Source: Planctomycetota bacterium (GTDB lineage: Bacteria; Planctomycetota; Planctomycetia; Pirellulales; Pirellulaceae). From it: a stretch of 64,000 nucleotides of DNA. A model generated the notes under the pieces. That model was not told the origin of the DNA. It searched no databases and saw only the letters and a program-made list of their open reading frames with translations. Below are positions 43,710 through 55,590 of the stretch, one piece after another; the first letter of the stretch is position 1; each line of letters opens with the position of its first letter. The position numbers were made by a program, and so were the translations under genes. Where the stretch lies: assembly GCA_026692865.1 (NCBI GenBank), contig JAPLNI010000050.1:124001-188000 (forward strand). Reading direction: 5' to 3'.

Positions 43710-46076
43710 TTACAGATTCGCAATAGCGATTCTGTCCTGGACAGGAACTAGGAACATTTTGCGAACAAGCATCAGGATCTGCTTGGCCGACTCGTTTGAA
43801 GGTGCGCTTCCTTGGACAGATATTGATCCATCCGAATTTGACTTGATCACGATAGAGGAGCCTGGGAAGAGTGCCGCGATCGATTGGTTGACATCGTCGA
43901 TCGACACTGTGTTCTTTGCTGCTTGGCCCCAAGTCTCGCGAACGCTAATTTTGAAGTCTTGCGTCTCATCAGCTTTGGTCATCGGATTGGTCGACCAAAC
44001 TTTAATCTTCGATTCACCGATCGAGGCTCCGATGATCGTAAGCGTGTCGGGCTCAGTCGAGATGACTCGGCAAACGGTGTCGTCTTCGATTTCGACTTGG
44101 CTCACTTTGCCAGGTAAACGAATTATTTGCACGTTCTTGAGGGCTACTAAGATAGTGCTGGTCGCAGGTCCTGCTACAGGGCTGGGCATTGATACCAGAG
44201 CTTGGCTGTTAGATGTTTTTTGTTCGGCGATCGAGTTATCAGCGTAGGTCTGCCCGGCGTAGGTCTGCTCAGCGTACGCTTGCTCAGCGCTCCCGGCCGA
44301 CGCGTCGACCTGATTGTTGATACCAGTCGTCGCGTTTGCTCTTGGAGCAGAAGAGGAAAGGGCAACTGGAATGATCGATGTTTCGTAGCGGGGGTTCGTT
44401 CGAGCCGTTGCGGTAATCAGCTTTGGCGTCGAAGAAGCTGGGGTCGGTCCGATCGCTTTTTCTGCGAGCTCGATGGATCGACTGGCGGTTTGAGCAAGTG
44501 ATTCTGCGTTCACCGCGGTTGTCACGCGTGACAGGTTCGCCGGTTGTGGAATAGTAGACGGCAGTGATTGAAATCCGCTATTGCTCCGTATGGCAGCAGG
44601 CGTCGGTGCACTAGATACATCTGAGTGCGTCGAAGTTTGTTTCAACGATCGCGACTCAATCGATGGAGCGCGACTTTGCATCATCTGCGATTGAGCGGTG
44701 TCCAGCATCGGTAGCTCGAGGGCCGAACCGCTGCCAATAAATCCGGGAGTGGGAAGCGACATGGCTGCGGCCAGATTTGCTGTCGCATTAAAGCTGTTGT
44801 CTTTTCGGGGTATTACAGAGGCAGCCGTTGGAGGTAGCTCTGTTGTCGACGATCCGGCCCCGGTGACTACCATGCTTGGGATTCGCACGATTCCAGGAGT
44901 ACGCGAAGTCATGGGTGAATTATCAAGCAGTCTCGCTTGAAGCTTACTTGCGTTTGCTGGTTGAGAAGCAAACTTTTCGTTTGTCTTAATCTCGATGGAT
45001 TTTGATTCGCTTGGAGTCGTAAAACTTGGCTTTGCCAAACCATTAGCCGCCACGTTCGAGGTAGCGGAGTTTAGCGTTGCGGGTGTTGCAGGTGCTGCAA
45101 ACGACGGCGCTGTTTGACTTGGAATCGCGAACCCTGGTGTAGCAGAAGCAGTACTTGCGATCACTTGCGAATTGATCTGCGTAGGAGCAACATTCTCTGA
45201 CTGATTATTTGTCAGGTTATTCGGCTGGATCCGAGCAGGTGCAGTGGCCGCGATATTTGGTAAGTTCGGAAGGTTAGTTGGTCGCGATGCAGCATCAGTA
45301 GTGGTCGTTGGCGTTCCGTATGAAACTGCTGCAGGAGTGCTTGAGGTTGCAAAAGATGGAGCAGATTTCAAGTCCGCAGCAGGAGTTTGGCGGGGGGAAG
45401 TCGGCGTCGACGCGATGGTCGGCAGTGGTGCTACACCGGTTCCCACAGTCATTTTCAGATTTGTTGAACTTGGAACGGTGCTGGTGGCTGAACTGTTGGT
45501 TGGCTGCGACGATGTATTGTTTGCTGACAGGGCTGGAGCGTTGGAGCTAATTGGTTTCTCAGCAGGAATTCTAATCCGAATTCCACCGACCGAGGATTCA
45601 GATGAACCTTGAGCATTCGCGATCGCCCCTGGGCTTGCGATCACCATTGGCGGTTGAATGACATTTGGAGTTTGCTGGGTAGCTTGCTTTGCTTTGCCAA
45701 GCGTATTCAGCTTTGCTTGGCTTTCTGGAGCAACGAATCGAATGCCGACTCGTTTGAGTGCGTCGGAATTTCCAGCCTGTTGATTGTCGGCTTTTGCGTG
45801 GGCAATCGGGCCAGTTGCAATCGGAGTGCTGCCAACAGAACCGGCACCCACAGAACCGGCACCCACAGAACCGACACCCACAGAACCGACACTAACGGAA
45901 TCCGTGTGTACTGTTTTCGGTTGAGACGATGGGGGCACATCGAACGCAATCGCAGGTATTAGACAGATGGAAGTCGTTATGGCGACTCCAAGAGTCGATG
46001 CCAGATAGCAAGCTAATTGCTTTTTTCTTCGAGCCATGAAGGCTTCGGCAAGCTTTGATTTGCGATCTTTTTGCAT
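43710..46076 (-). CDS. Envelope protein with a C-terminal secretin/pilus N-domain and a long low-complexity region
   Basis: The 788-residue protein has a signal-like hydrophobic segment (LACYLASTLGVAITTSICLI, about residues 20-40) and then some 560 residues rich in Ser, Thr, Ala, Pro and Asn. The last 150 residues match the pilus assembly/secretin N-terminal type (NVQIIRLPGKVSQVEIEDDT, VCRVISTEPDTLTIIGASIG, KIKVWS), then a BON-like segment (GSISVQGSAPSNESAKQIL). No secretin pore domain follows. AAGGA nine bases before ATG 46076 supports this start. It probably spans or decorates the periplasm and works with the beta-barrel protein encoded next. Confidence 0.83.
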   Translation of the reverse strand: MQKDRKSKLAEAFMARRKKQLACYLASTLGVAITTSICLIPAIAFDVPPSSQPKTVHTDSVSVGSVGVGSVGAGSVGAGSVGSTPIATGPIAHAKADNQQAGNSDALKRVGIRFVAPESQAKLNTLGKAKQATQQTPNVIQPPMVIASPGAIANAQGSSESSVGGIRIRIPAEKPISSNAPALSANNTSSQPTNSSATSTVPSSTNLKMTVGTGVAPLPTIASTPTSPRQTPAADLKSAPSFATSSTPAAVSYGTPTTTTDAASRPTNLPNLPNIAATAPARIQPNNLTNNQSENVAPTQINSQVIASTASATPGFAIPSQTAPSFAAPATPATLNSATSNVAANGLAKPSFTTPSESKSIEIKTNEKFASQPANASKLQARLLDNSPMTSRTPGIVRIPSMVVTGAGSSTTELPPTAASVIPRKDNSFNATANLAAAMSLPTPGFIGSGSALELPMLDTAQSQMMQSRAPSIESRSLKQTSTHSDVSSAPTPAAIRSNSGFQSLPSTIPQPANLSRVTTAVNAESLAQTASRSIELAEKAIGPTPASSTPKLITATARTNPRYETSIIPVALSSSAPRANATTGINNQVDASAGSAEQAYAEQTYAGQTYADNSIAEQKTSNSQALVSMPSPVAGPATSTILVALKNVQIIRLPGKVSQVEIEDDTVCRVISTEPDTLTIIGASIGESKIKVWSTNPMTKADETQDFKISVRETWGQAAKNTVSIDDVNQSIAALFPGSSIVIKSNSDGSISVQGSAPSNESAKQILMLVRKMFLVPVQDRIAIANL
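45836..45895. repeat. 15-bp tandem repeat, four units
   Basis: Four units of ACAGAACCGGCACCC, the last two with one or a few changes, encode VGVGS/VGAGS pentapeptides near the N-terminus of the secretin-N protein. Unit number could vary by slippage without breaking the frame. Confidence 0.9.
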
Positions 46077-46835
46077 CGTCAGCGATCCTTGAGTGGTCCA
46101 ATATGGCTGTGCAGATGGGCGAATTTGTGCAATGCGGCCGCCTTGGAGCCTCCGCGATACGCCAACCCTTATATTGCGTCATGGGATCTATCGGACTGCG
46201 GGTTACGCCGAGTTTAACGATTCTTCGTAACGTAGCGTTTGTAACGCTTTTTCAGATGCATTTCCAAGTTCTGAGGCAACAGCATTAAGATGCGTAGTTT
46301 GATACTGCTTGGGGAGATCATCTCTGGTAAGGGGCTATTGTTCCTTCGTCAATAACAACAAAGAGGACGAAACCTCAAAACCAATTTTGTTCGAGTTTCG
46401 AAACGACGTTACCCCTTCGACTTCTGCATCAAAGCCTGAAAATAGATTCCACTGCCGACTGGATTGATCACAAACGCAGAAAATCCGTTGCAAATCCGCC
46501 GAAAAACAGTTGAAAACGCCGTTGAAGTTAAATCGATCGGCTGGTAGAGTACGGGGCCCGAACTTTGGCAAAACATTGTATCTATGTTGATGCATGGCCA
46601 AGATCACTGTCCTTTTTTTGAGCTCGTTTCGTCCCTTTTCAGCTCCCAAAAGATTGTCGCATCGAATTCGGTTTCTTTGAGGAATCGAATCAGGCGACTA
46701 CTACGTCCTGGTTTGGAAGTACGGAAAAGTCTCAGCAGATACTCTTTTCAGCACGTTTTTCTATCAATCAAACGGTACCTGGAGAGAGGAATGGCTACGG
46801 ATGAACGATGAGCCGCCACAGGTACTTTTCTTTTT
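46077..46835. other. Long intergenic region upstream of rpsA
   Basis: About 760 bases between divergent genes. A minus-strand open frame at 46335-46649 has no family resemblance. The part next to rpsA may be a regulated leader of S1 mRNA, as in other bacteria, but no specific structure could be drawn. The ribosome site of rpsA is weak. Confidence 0.45.
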
Positions 46836-48617
<1,782 letters not shown>

Positions 48618-48653
48618 GCGGCTGGTTTGGATCGATTGATCATTGAAACTTTT

Positions 48654-48689
48654 AACCGTTCACGGGTTTAACTCGTGAGCGGTTTTTTC
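48654..48689 (+). terminator. Rho-independent terminator of rpsA
   Basis: AACCGTTCACG and CGTGAGCGGTT pair (one mismatch) around GGTTTAACT and run into TTTTTT, 37 bases after the rpsA stop. Confidence 0.88.
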
Positions 48690-48986
48690 TCGCCTTTGGA
48701 GTGCTGGGGCCTGGCCCAGCTTTGGGGAAAACGACATCACACAAAAACCGATCCTCCCGGTCCAAGCCAAACGTCTCCGAGCCGAATCATAAAATTCGAT
48801 AGTGAATACATACGCAGCATTTTCAAAGATAGAACTTCCACCGATGCGTCAAGAAAAGCTGTGACAAGTCACAGCAGTCCAAAGATATTGCTGTTGTCCG
48901 AAACCGGACTTGGCATAGACTCGCCAAATCCACTAGACTGCCAGGGCTGATACAGACTAGCCAGTTTTTCATAAGGAAGATACGAA
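48690..48986. other. Intergenic region upstream of the YhaO-like gene
   Basis: Nothing recognised apart from a probable ribosome site (AAGGAAGA) shortly before ATG 48987. Confidence 0.45.
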
Positions 48987-50270
48987 ATGGGAAGGGAGTC
49001 CTTTCGGTTTCTCCATGCGAGCGATTTTCACCTTGAGCGTCCACTTTTGGACCTTCCAGACGTGCCGGATCATCTCCGGCCTGCGTTGGTCTCTGCACCT
49101 TGGAAGGCGGCCGAGGCGGTCTTTGAAGCGGCAATCGTTGAGAATGTCGATTTTGTGATACTTGCGGGAGATTTGCTGAATCCGATCGCCTGCGGTGCAG
49201 CCGGACCAGCGTTTTTGCTTGAGCAGTTTGATCTGCTGGCTCAGCGAAAGATACCGATCTATTGGGTTGGCGGGATTGCTGACGATCCCGAGCGATGGCC
49301 CGCCGCCGTTTCACTTCCTTCGAATGTGCATCTATTTTCAAAGCGCATCGAGGCGGTCGTGCATCGTCGCAACGGAACACCGATCGCAACCTTAGTCGGT
49401 CGATCGAGTACCGGGACGCAGACGATTCGAGCTTCCGAGTATCAAGCCGAAGCGGACGACAACTATCGAATCGCGGTTGGTTTTGGCGAGGCGGATACAG
49501 AATCTTTATCGAACGAACGCATCGATTATTGGGCCTTGGGTGGCAACCATCAGCGACTGGCCCTACGCGATGAAGGGCAACAAATGCGATATTGCGGCTC
49601 GCCTCAAGGGCGATCGATGGCCGAAGAGGGTGCTCATGGTTGTTTTATTGTCGATGTGGATGCGAGTCGCAAAGAGCAAGTGCATTCGATCGATGTTGAT
49701 CTTGTTCGCTACAGCACACAAACGATCGATGCGGAAGACACGGCGCTTGGTCGTGATATCCGTCAGATGATGACCAAGCGAATCAATCGCCTTCAGAGCG
49801 AAGCTTCCGGTCGTCACACTTTGGTACGGTGGAAAATCCAGATGGATCTGGAATCGGCAACAGTTGTTGGGCCTGCCGCACTAGAAGAGCTGATCGTTTG
49901 GCTGAGACGTGAGTTTGGTTATGGCCAGCCTTCCACATGGTCAACCGATATCGATGTGATCCCACCAAAATCACTTCCCAAGAAATGGCAAGAAGAAGAC
50001 ACGATACTCGGCGACTTCTTGCGAACTGCGATCGAGCAACGCAAGGCAGGTTCGAAGCCACTCAGCTTGGGTTCATATGTCGAGTCCGAGACGCCCGGCG
50101 GAGGGACTTGGTCGAGTGCCTTGTTGCCGATCGAATTAGGTGTAAATCAGCACGTTCTGGATCTTTCCACGCTATTGGGAGTCGATCTATTGCGAGGGCA
50201 CTCGGTCGACCTACTATCATGTACCAGGCGGTTTGGTGGTCTAGCCAACTCGGAAAAGCAATCCTCCTAG
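48987..50270 (+). CDS. SbcD/YhaO-like calcineurin-fold DNA repair protein with altered metal motifs
   Basis: The 427-residue protein has the metallophosphoesterase start FRFLHASDFHLERPLLDLP and VDFVILAGDLLNP, as in Mre11, SbcD and YhaO. The usual GNHD motif is replaced by VGGIADDPERW, and the usual GHxH motif appears as ALGGNHQR with only one His. Several metal ligands therefore seem lost or moved, and nuclease activity is doubtful unless other residues take over. The C-terminal half (about 230-427) is helical, as in capping domains. The next gene, 48 bases downstream, encodes its likely SMC-like partner. Confidence 0.82.
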   Translation: MGRESFRFLHASDFHLERPLLDLPDVPDHLRPALVSAPWKAAEAVFEAAIVENVDFVILAGDLLNPIACGAAGPAFLLEQFDLLAQRKIPIYWVGGIADDPERWPAAVSLPSNVHLFSKRIEAVVHRRNGTPIATLVGRSSTGTQTIRASEYQAEADDNYRIAVGFGEADTESLSNERIDYWALGGNHQRLALRDEGQQMRYCGSPQGRSMAEEGAHGCFIVDVDASRKEQVHSIDVDLVRYSTQTIDAEDTALGRDIRQMMTKRINRLQSEASGRHTLVRWKIQMDLESATVVGPAALEELIVWLRREFGYGQPSTWSTDIDVIPPKSLPKKWQEEDTILGDFLRTAIEQRKAGSKPLSLGSYVESETPGGGTWSSALLPIELGVNQHVLDLSTLLGVDLLRGHSVDLLSCTRRFGGLANSEKQSS

Positions 50271-50318
50271 CTGATCAACGTCGTAGCAATGCAATAATGG
50301 AATAAGGCTCCATCAACC

Positions 50319-53300
50319 ATGAAAATCAAAGACATTCAAATCGATGGATTCGGCGTTTGGTCCGGATTGACAGTCAACACATTGCCCGAAGGGATGACCG
50401 TTTTTTACGGACCCAACGAAGCAGGCAAAACGACATTGATGCAGTTCTTGCGAACGATGCTCTACGGGTTTACTCCCGAGCGTCGTCAACGTTACTTGCC
50501 CCCCGTCTTCGGAGGCAAACCCGGCGGAGCGATGCGTGTCACCGGACCGGGTGGTGGATATGAGATTACGCGACGCACACAAATTGATGACCCAACGATT
50601 GTCGGGTCGGTCGCAGTAACAAGCAGCGATGGCGTCACCCAAGGTCAGCACCGATTGACAACACTGCTTGGCAACATTGACGAATCAATCTTCACGAACG
50701 TTTTTGCAATTGGACTTCGTGAGCTTCAAGAACTGAGCACGCTCGATGATACAACGGCTGCTGATGAGCTTTATAAATTATCGAGCGGACTGGATCGCGT
50801 TTCGCTGGTAGATGTTATGCGACAGCTTAAGGGAGCACGAACTCAGATCGTTGGTCCGACTCCCGAAGAGGGCCAGATGCAGACGATGATAATGCGTCGT
50901 GAAAAACTACGCGATGAACTGGAACATCTGACCAACAAAGGACGCCGTTGGGCAGAACTTGCGATTCAAAATAAAACGCAACGAGATGAGGTCGAGGAGC
51001 TTCGAGGTCGTATCGAGCAATGGGAGCTGGAATCGAAAATTGTTGAGACAGCTCTCCAGGTTCGAAAGCCATGGTCTGAACGTGAGCAGCTTCGGCTGGC
51101 GGTCAAGGAGCTTGCAGCACGAACTGATATTCCAGACGACGCACGAACTCGATTGAATCGCTTGGAAACAGCTCTTGCTGAGAAGAAGCAATCGCTGGAG
51201 AAACTCAAGCTACAGCGGCGCGAGTTACGAACCAAAGCCATGGGCCTCCCGCTTCGAAAGGGAATTCTTGCACTCTCAAGCAAGATTGATGCCGCTGCGG
51301 AACAAGCACCATGGATCGGCTCCCTGCAAAAGCAAATCTTTCAGCTCGAGTCGCAAGTCCACGCCTGTCGCGAACAATTAATCGAAGATGCAAAGCGATT
51401 GGGGCTGAACGAAGAAGACCAGCAGTCGCTGCTCAATGATAAACGCATGGCAAACATGCCGGATCTGTCGCCACAAGCGATCAGCCAGCTCGCCGGTCCC
51501 GCTCGAGAAGTCCGCGTTAATTCAATCAAACTCAAGCAAGCCAAAGAGCACGCGCACAACGACAAAAAAGAAGTCGACCGGTTGGGTGTGAAGATTGAAG
51601 AGTTTTTGACGGCACGCGGCTTCAAAGATCTACCATCCGCAGTCGCTCATCAAAACGAATTGATCTCTGCACTTCGCCGCAACGAACAGATTGAGGAGCG
51701 TCTAGAAAAGAATCGCAAGCATCGTAAAGAACTCGAGGAAGAGGCCTTGGAGCTTGAACGTGATCAAGCGCTCCCGATGGATCACACGCTTCTCCATCTT
51801 ATGTTTGTTTCGGCGGCTGTCTTGATAGTAATCGGGCTTCTGAAAACGCTCACCGACAACTGGTTGACATTCCTTCCGGGCGACAACGGGCTTGTTTATG
51901 CGTTGCTCGGTGTTGTCTTGCTTTTCGTGAGCCTCCTAACCAAACAAGCAGACGCGAAAAACGTAAGAGGTGACCTCGCAGATTGCCTTAGCCAAATCGA
52001 TGTCATCACTAGTCAAATTCGCAAGACGGAACAAGATCGCAGCGAAATACTCAAGATTCTTCCCGAGCACGCGGGATCGCTTGAGCAAAGACTGAAGGAA
52101 GCCGAACATAATCTAGGCTTGGTCGATGGGATGCTTCCAATCGCGCACAATCACGAGGCAGCATCTCAGCGTTATCATGCAGCCCGCAAACGAGGCATCG
52201 CGGCCGCAGAAGCCCTTAAGACAGCTCGCAATCAATGGCGAAAAGTTCTCGAGCAACTCGGACTTGCTTCGTCGCTCTCTCCCAAGAGCCTTCGTATGCT
52301 AGCCGAAGGATACGAATCGTTGGTTACCGGTCGCCGCCGTTTGAAAACGCAACAAGATGAACTGGATCAGCGCCGTATCGAATTGACCACTTTGATGCAA
52401 CGTATTGATGGACTCACGCGGCAAATCTCTGTTGCCCGCGAGGGCGCTGGCGTTGAAGAAGACTTGCGAGAGATTCGCCGTGAACGACGCAGTGACAACG
52501 ATTCGCGCGATCGTGACAACCGCAAAGAGACTCAACGTAATTTGAACCCTAGTGGTTCACGAGGCAGCGATTCTCTTCCCGCGTTGAATCGCGTAACATC
52601 TAATAATAGTGGTGAAGCTGTCTCTCCAGATAGCCCTGTCGCAAAGATCCAAGAGCTTTCGGCTCTCGTCGCACAGCAGCAACAATACATTACGCAAAAG
52701 AAGCAGCTTCGATCCGAAGATGAAGAGCTCCGCAAGCGACAGAAGACCTTCCAGCGAACGATCGAAAAAATCATTCGAACGAAGAATACCCTACTCGCTG
52801 AACTGGCCGTTGAGAGTCCGGCACAACTCGATAGTCTTTTGGATACCAAGCAGCGGCACGTTAAACTGCTTGCACAAGTTGACGAGCAAGACGTTCGCAT
52901 TCGCGCAATCTTGGGCGGATCAGTTTCCTACGAAGCCGTTCAACGCCTTTTAGAAGGTGGGGCTATTCAAGGCAGTTCGACTAATACAGAGCCAAATAAT
53001 CTACAGCTAAGTCGCGACAAGAACACAACTAGTTCCTCGTCGCCAGTTGTCCCTACTCGCAAGCTAGTCGACTCCGGTACATCGAATGGTTTTGGAGCCG
53101 ATTTGGAACGACGCTGGGATTTGATTGTTCAACGAATCCAACAAGCACAAGAACGTGTTGGGCAACTCCAGCTGCGTCAAGGCGAGACGACCCAAGAGAT
53201 GAAGACACTCGCAGCCGATCGCCGGTTGGCAGAAGTAAATCTCGAGCTTGCAATGCTCGACAAACAATTGGAATTGGCTTCTGAACATTGGCGAACTTTA

Positions 53301-54224
53301 GCAGCAACCAGTGCGATGCTCGAACAAGTCTGCGATGTTTACGAAACCGAACGGCAGCCAGAAACACTTCGAGAAGCCTCCGCATTTTTAAAGCAGCTCA
53401 CCGAAGGCAAGTATCATCGTGTTTGGACACCGCTCGGGAAAAACGCACTTCAAATCGATAATGAAAAAGGTCAAAGTCTGCCTCTCGAAGTTTTGAGTCG
53501 TGGAACGCGTGAAGCGGTCTTCATAGCGCTTCGTTTGTCGCTCGCTGCCGCCTATGCTCGTCGTGGTGCGACATTGCCATTGGTCTTAGATGACGTTCTG
53601 GTGAACTTTGATACGATTCGCGCTCAGAACGCAGCCAAAGTTTTAAGAGACTTTTCAGCGTTGGGGCATCAATCGATTATGTTTACTTGCCATGAACACA
53701 TCATGCGAATGTTTCACGATATCGGCGTGCAAGTTCGAATACTTCCAGCGCACGGCGAGATCGGCGAAGCGAAGATCTACACCCCCGATCCCTCGGTTCG
53801 TTACGTTCCAGCACCGCAACCGATCTACATTGAACCGGAACCAATCCAAGTGGCACCGGTTTATGTTGCGCCAGTTTATGAAAAGCCCGTCGAGGTTGTG
53901 ATACCTGAGATTGTTCCGGAGATCGAACAAGCTCCAGTGGAGGTTGTTTACGATCGAGTGGTAGTTCCTGAGCCGATTGAAGTCATCAAAAAGCCTCGTT
54001 CGCAAAAACGTCCAAAGCGTTATGTCGAAACGAACGAAATGATCGATGTAGATCACGTTTGGTTCGATGATTCGATACCGATCGTTGAATCTGAGTTTGT
54101 TGGTAGCGAGTTGTTCGAAATGCCCAACGCCGCTTCAGCGCCTTGGATTGATGAGTCCGTTGTGCAAGACGAAGAAGCCTTGACCAACGAAGAAGCTCCC
54201 TGGTGGCGAAAGACGTCTGTATAG
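50319..54224 (+). CDS. SbcC/YhaN-like coiled-coil ATPase with internal membrane helices
   Basis: The 1301-residue protein starts MKIKDIQIDGFGVWSGL, with Walker A G-P-N-E-A-G-K-T-T at residues 31-39. Long coiled coils occupy about 180-480 and 560-1040. Two hydrophobic segments at about 490-507 and 524-541 (LMFVSAAVLIVIGLL, YALLGVVLLFVSLLT) sit at the apex where SbcC/Rad50 has a zinc hook; no hook CxxC was seen. The C-terminal ATPase half has LSRGTREAVFIALRLSLA (signature) and LPLVLDDVLVNFD (Walker B). An extra 150-residue tail is rich in Pro, Val, Glu and Tyr. It resembles YhaN, the membrane-linked relative of SbcC. Paired with the YhaO-like protein it should handle DNA ends. Confidence 0.88.
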   Translation: MKIKDIQIDGFGVWSGLTVNTLPEGMTVFYGPNEAGKTTLMQFLRTMLYGFTPERRQRYLPPVFGGKPGGAMRVTGPGGGYEITRRTQIDDPTIVGSVAVTSSDGVTQGQHRLTTLLGNIDESIFTNVFAIGLRELQELSTLDDTTAADELYKLSSGLDRVSLVDVMRQLKGARTQIVGPTPEEGQMQTMIMRREKLRDELEHLTNKGRRWAELAIQNKTQRDEVEELRGRIEQWELESKIVETALQVRKPWSEREQLRLAVKELAARTDIPDDARTRLNRLETALAEKKQSLEKLKLQRRELRTKAMGLPLRKGILALSSKIDAAAEQAPWIGSLQKQIFQLESQVHACREQLIEDAKRLGLNEEDQQSLLNDKRMANMPDLSPQAISQLAGPAREVRVNSIKLKQAKEHAHNDKKEVDRLGVKIEEFLTARGFKDLPSAVAHQNELISALRRNEQIEERLEKNRKHRKELEEEALELERDQALPMDHTLLHLMFVSAAVLIVIGLLKTLTDNWLTFLPGDNGLVYALLGVVLLFVSLLTKQADAKNVRGDLADCLSQIDVITSQIRKTEQDRSEILKILPEHAGSLEQRLKEAEHNLGLVDGMLPIAHNHEAASQRYHAARKRGIAAAEALKTARNQWRKVLEQLGLASSLSPKSLRMLAEGYESLVTGRRRLKTQQDELDQRRIELTTLMQRIDGLTRQISVAREGAGVEEDLREIRRERRSDNDSRDRDNRKETQRNLNPSGSRGSDSLPALNRVTSNNSGEAVSPDSPVAKIQELSALVAQQQQYITQKKQLRSEDEELRKRQKTFQRTIEKIIRTKNTLLAELAVESPAQLDSLLDTKQRHVKLLAQVDEQDVRIRAILGGSVSYEAVQRLLEGGAIQGSSTNTEPNNLQLSRDKNTTSSSSPVVPTRKLVDSGTSNGFGADLERRWDLIVQRIQQAQERVGQLQLRQGETTQEMKTLAADRRLAEVNLELAMLDKQLELASEHWRTLAATSAMLEQVCDVYETERQPETLREASAFLKQLTEGKYHRVWTPLGKNALQIDNEKGQSLPLEVLSRGTREAVFIALRLSLAAAYARRGATLPLVLDDVLVNFDTIRAQNAAKVLRDFSALGHQSIMFTCHEHIMRMFHDIGVQVRILPAHGEIGEAKIYTPDPSVRYVPAPQPIYIEPEPIQVAPVYVAPVYEKPVEVVIPEIVPEIEQAPVEVVYDRVVVPEPIEVIKKPRSQKRPKRYVETNEMIDVDHVWFDDSIPIVESEFVGSELFEMPNAASAPWIDESVVQDEEALTNEEAPWWRKTSV

Positions 54225-54474
54225 CTGGTTAAGCGTTCGGAACAATGGTCCCAAACGATGTGTTCATCGCTTGAGCTAAGCCGGACGCTCTCTAGCCCTG
54301 GGCTGACGAATAATGTGCTTCAGCCATTCGTTGAACGACCGCTTGATAAAATAATTGACTCGAGTTCCGGCTTTATTCGTGAAGCAAACGCTTGACAGTC
54401 GCTTCTGGAGATATCGAGTACAATCATGGATGTCGGTCTTTACTCGAGCAGTCATTTCTCTAGAAGGAAACCAA

Positions 54475-55365
54475 GTGACGAAGTTTCGTACCGTCGCTGG
54501 CGTGCAAACGAATGTTGAGTTCGCCAATTGCCAAGTTAATTTGAACCGGATGTTGGAGTGGCTTCGCGACGATCAACTCGCTGCCGCAGACCTTGTGGTA
54601 TTTCCCGAGTGCATGCTATCAGGCTATTGCTTTGAAAGCCTCGAGGAAGCAATACCACACTCGCAATCAATTCCTGGAAAAGCAACTCATGAAATTCATG
54701 AACATTGCCGTGCGACGGGCCAGCATGTCGCGTTTGGGATGCTAGAAACTGGCGAAGAAGATAACATTTATAACACATGCGTGCTCATAGGTCCTCAAGG
54801 AATTATTGCGAAGTACCGCAAAATCCATCTACCCGGATTGGGCGTCGACCGTTTTACTACCAGCGGCGGCCAGCCCTTTCAAGTTCACGAAGCGAACGAA
54901 ATGCGAGTTGGCATTCATATTTGCTACGACGGTATTTTTCCGGAATCGAGTCGAGTCATGGCTATGGATGGAGCGGACCTTCTCATCCTTCCGACAAACT
55001 GGCCACCCGGAGCTGATACTTTTGCTAAGTATATTCCTAACGCGCGGGCACTCGAGAACAACGTCTACTTCCTAGCGGTGAATCGTGTCGGAACCGAACG
55101 AGGGTTCCGCTTTATCGGTCAAAGCCGGCTTTGCGACACGAATGGAAATGTTATCTCCGAAGGACCGGCTACGCCTAGCATCAGCCCCGCCATAAACAGT
55201 CCATCCGGATCGCGAGACCACGAGGCGGTCATCATCGGAACAATCGATTTGGAAAGAGCACGCAATAAATGTCTCGTTCGTGTTCCCGGCCAGCACGTTA
55301 TCGATCGATGGGCCGATCGACATCCTGAACATTACACCCGAATCCTAGAACCGCCAACCTCCTAA
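54475..55365 (+). CDS. Carbon-nitrogen hydrolase (nitrilase superfamily amidase)
   Basis: The protein of 296 residues has the complete Glu-Lys-Cys triad: Glu in VVFPECMLSGY, Lys in AKYRKIHLPGLG and Cys in VGIHICYDGIFPESSR. RALENNVYFLAVNRVG and FIGQSRLCDTNGNVI also match the family. Members hydrolyse nitriles, amides or N-carbamoyl compounds; the substrate is open. The GTG at 54475 is chosen because AAGGA lies six to eight bases upstream and the protein then begins like its relatives (TKFRTVAGVQTN); the frame is open to 54355. It lies 250 bases after the YhaN-like gene. Confidence 0.9.
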   Translation: MTKFRTVAGVQTNVEFANCQVNLNRMLEWLRDDQLAAADLVVFPECMLSGYCFESLEEAIPHSQSIPGKATHEIHEHCRATGQHVAFGMLETGEEDNIYNTCVLIGPQGIIAKYRKIHLPGLGVDRFTTSGGQPFQVHEANEMRVGIHICYDGIFPESSRVMAMDGADLLILPTNWPPGADTFAKYIPNARALENNVYFLAVNRVGTERGFRFIGQSRLCDTNGNVISEGPATPSISPAINSPSGSRDHEAVIIGTIDLERARNKCLVRVPGQHVIDRWADRHPEHYTRILEPPTS

Positions 55366-55510
55366 ACCTAAGCTCACAACTCCCCACTCCCGATGCAACG
55401 AATCAGGGGTAGTCACACGTGAGTTGCTCAACCGGCAATGCCGCTCTTGAAAGGCTCTCGCCTCGTTTTGCCAAGAGCCATTTCACAAACGTCAGATATT
55501 TAATCGCTAG

Positions 55511-55528
55511 CTGAGGCAGAAGCCTCAG
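55511..55528. repeat. CTGAGGC hairpin, copy 2
   Basis: CTGAGGC, loop AGAA, GCCTCAG. Same stem as 13292-13309 with a different loop. Confidence 0.6.
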
Positions 55529-55590
55529 GATGGATGAGTTCCAGGCCGAGCCATAACCGGGTTGTGAAAACTGATTCTACGGTATTCGGC

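Noticed and set aside
46335-46649. Minus-strand open frame of 104 codons upstream of rpsA
   Set aside because: No recognisable domain, no ribosome site and no coupling to a neighbour. Kept as intergenic.
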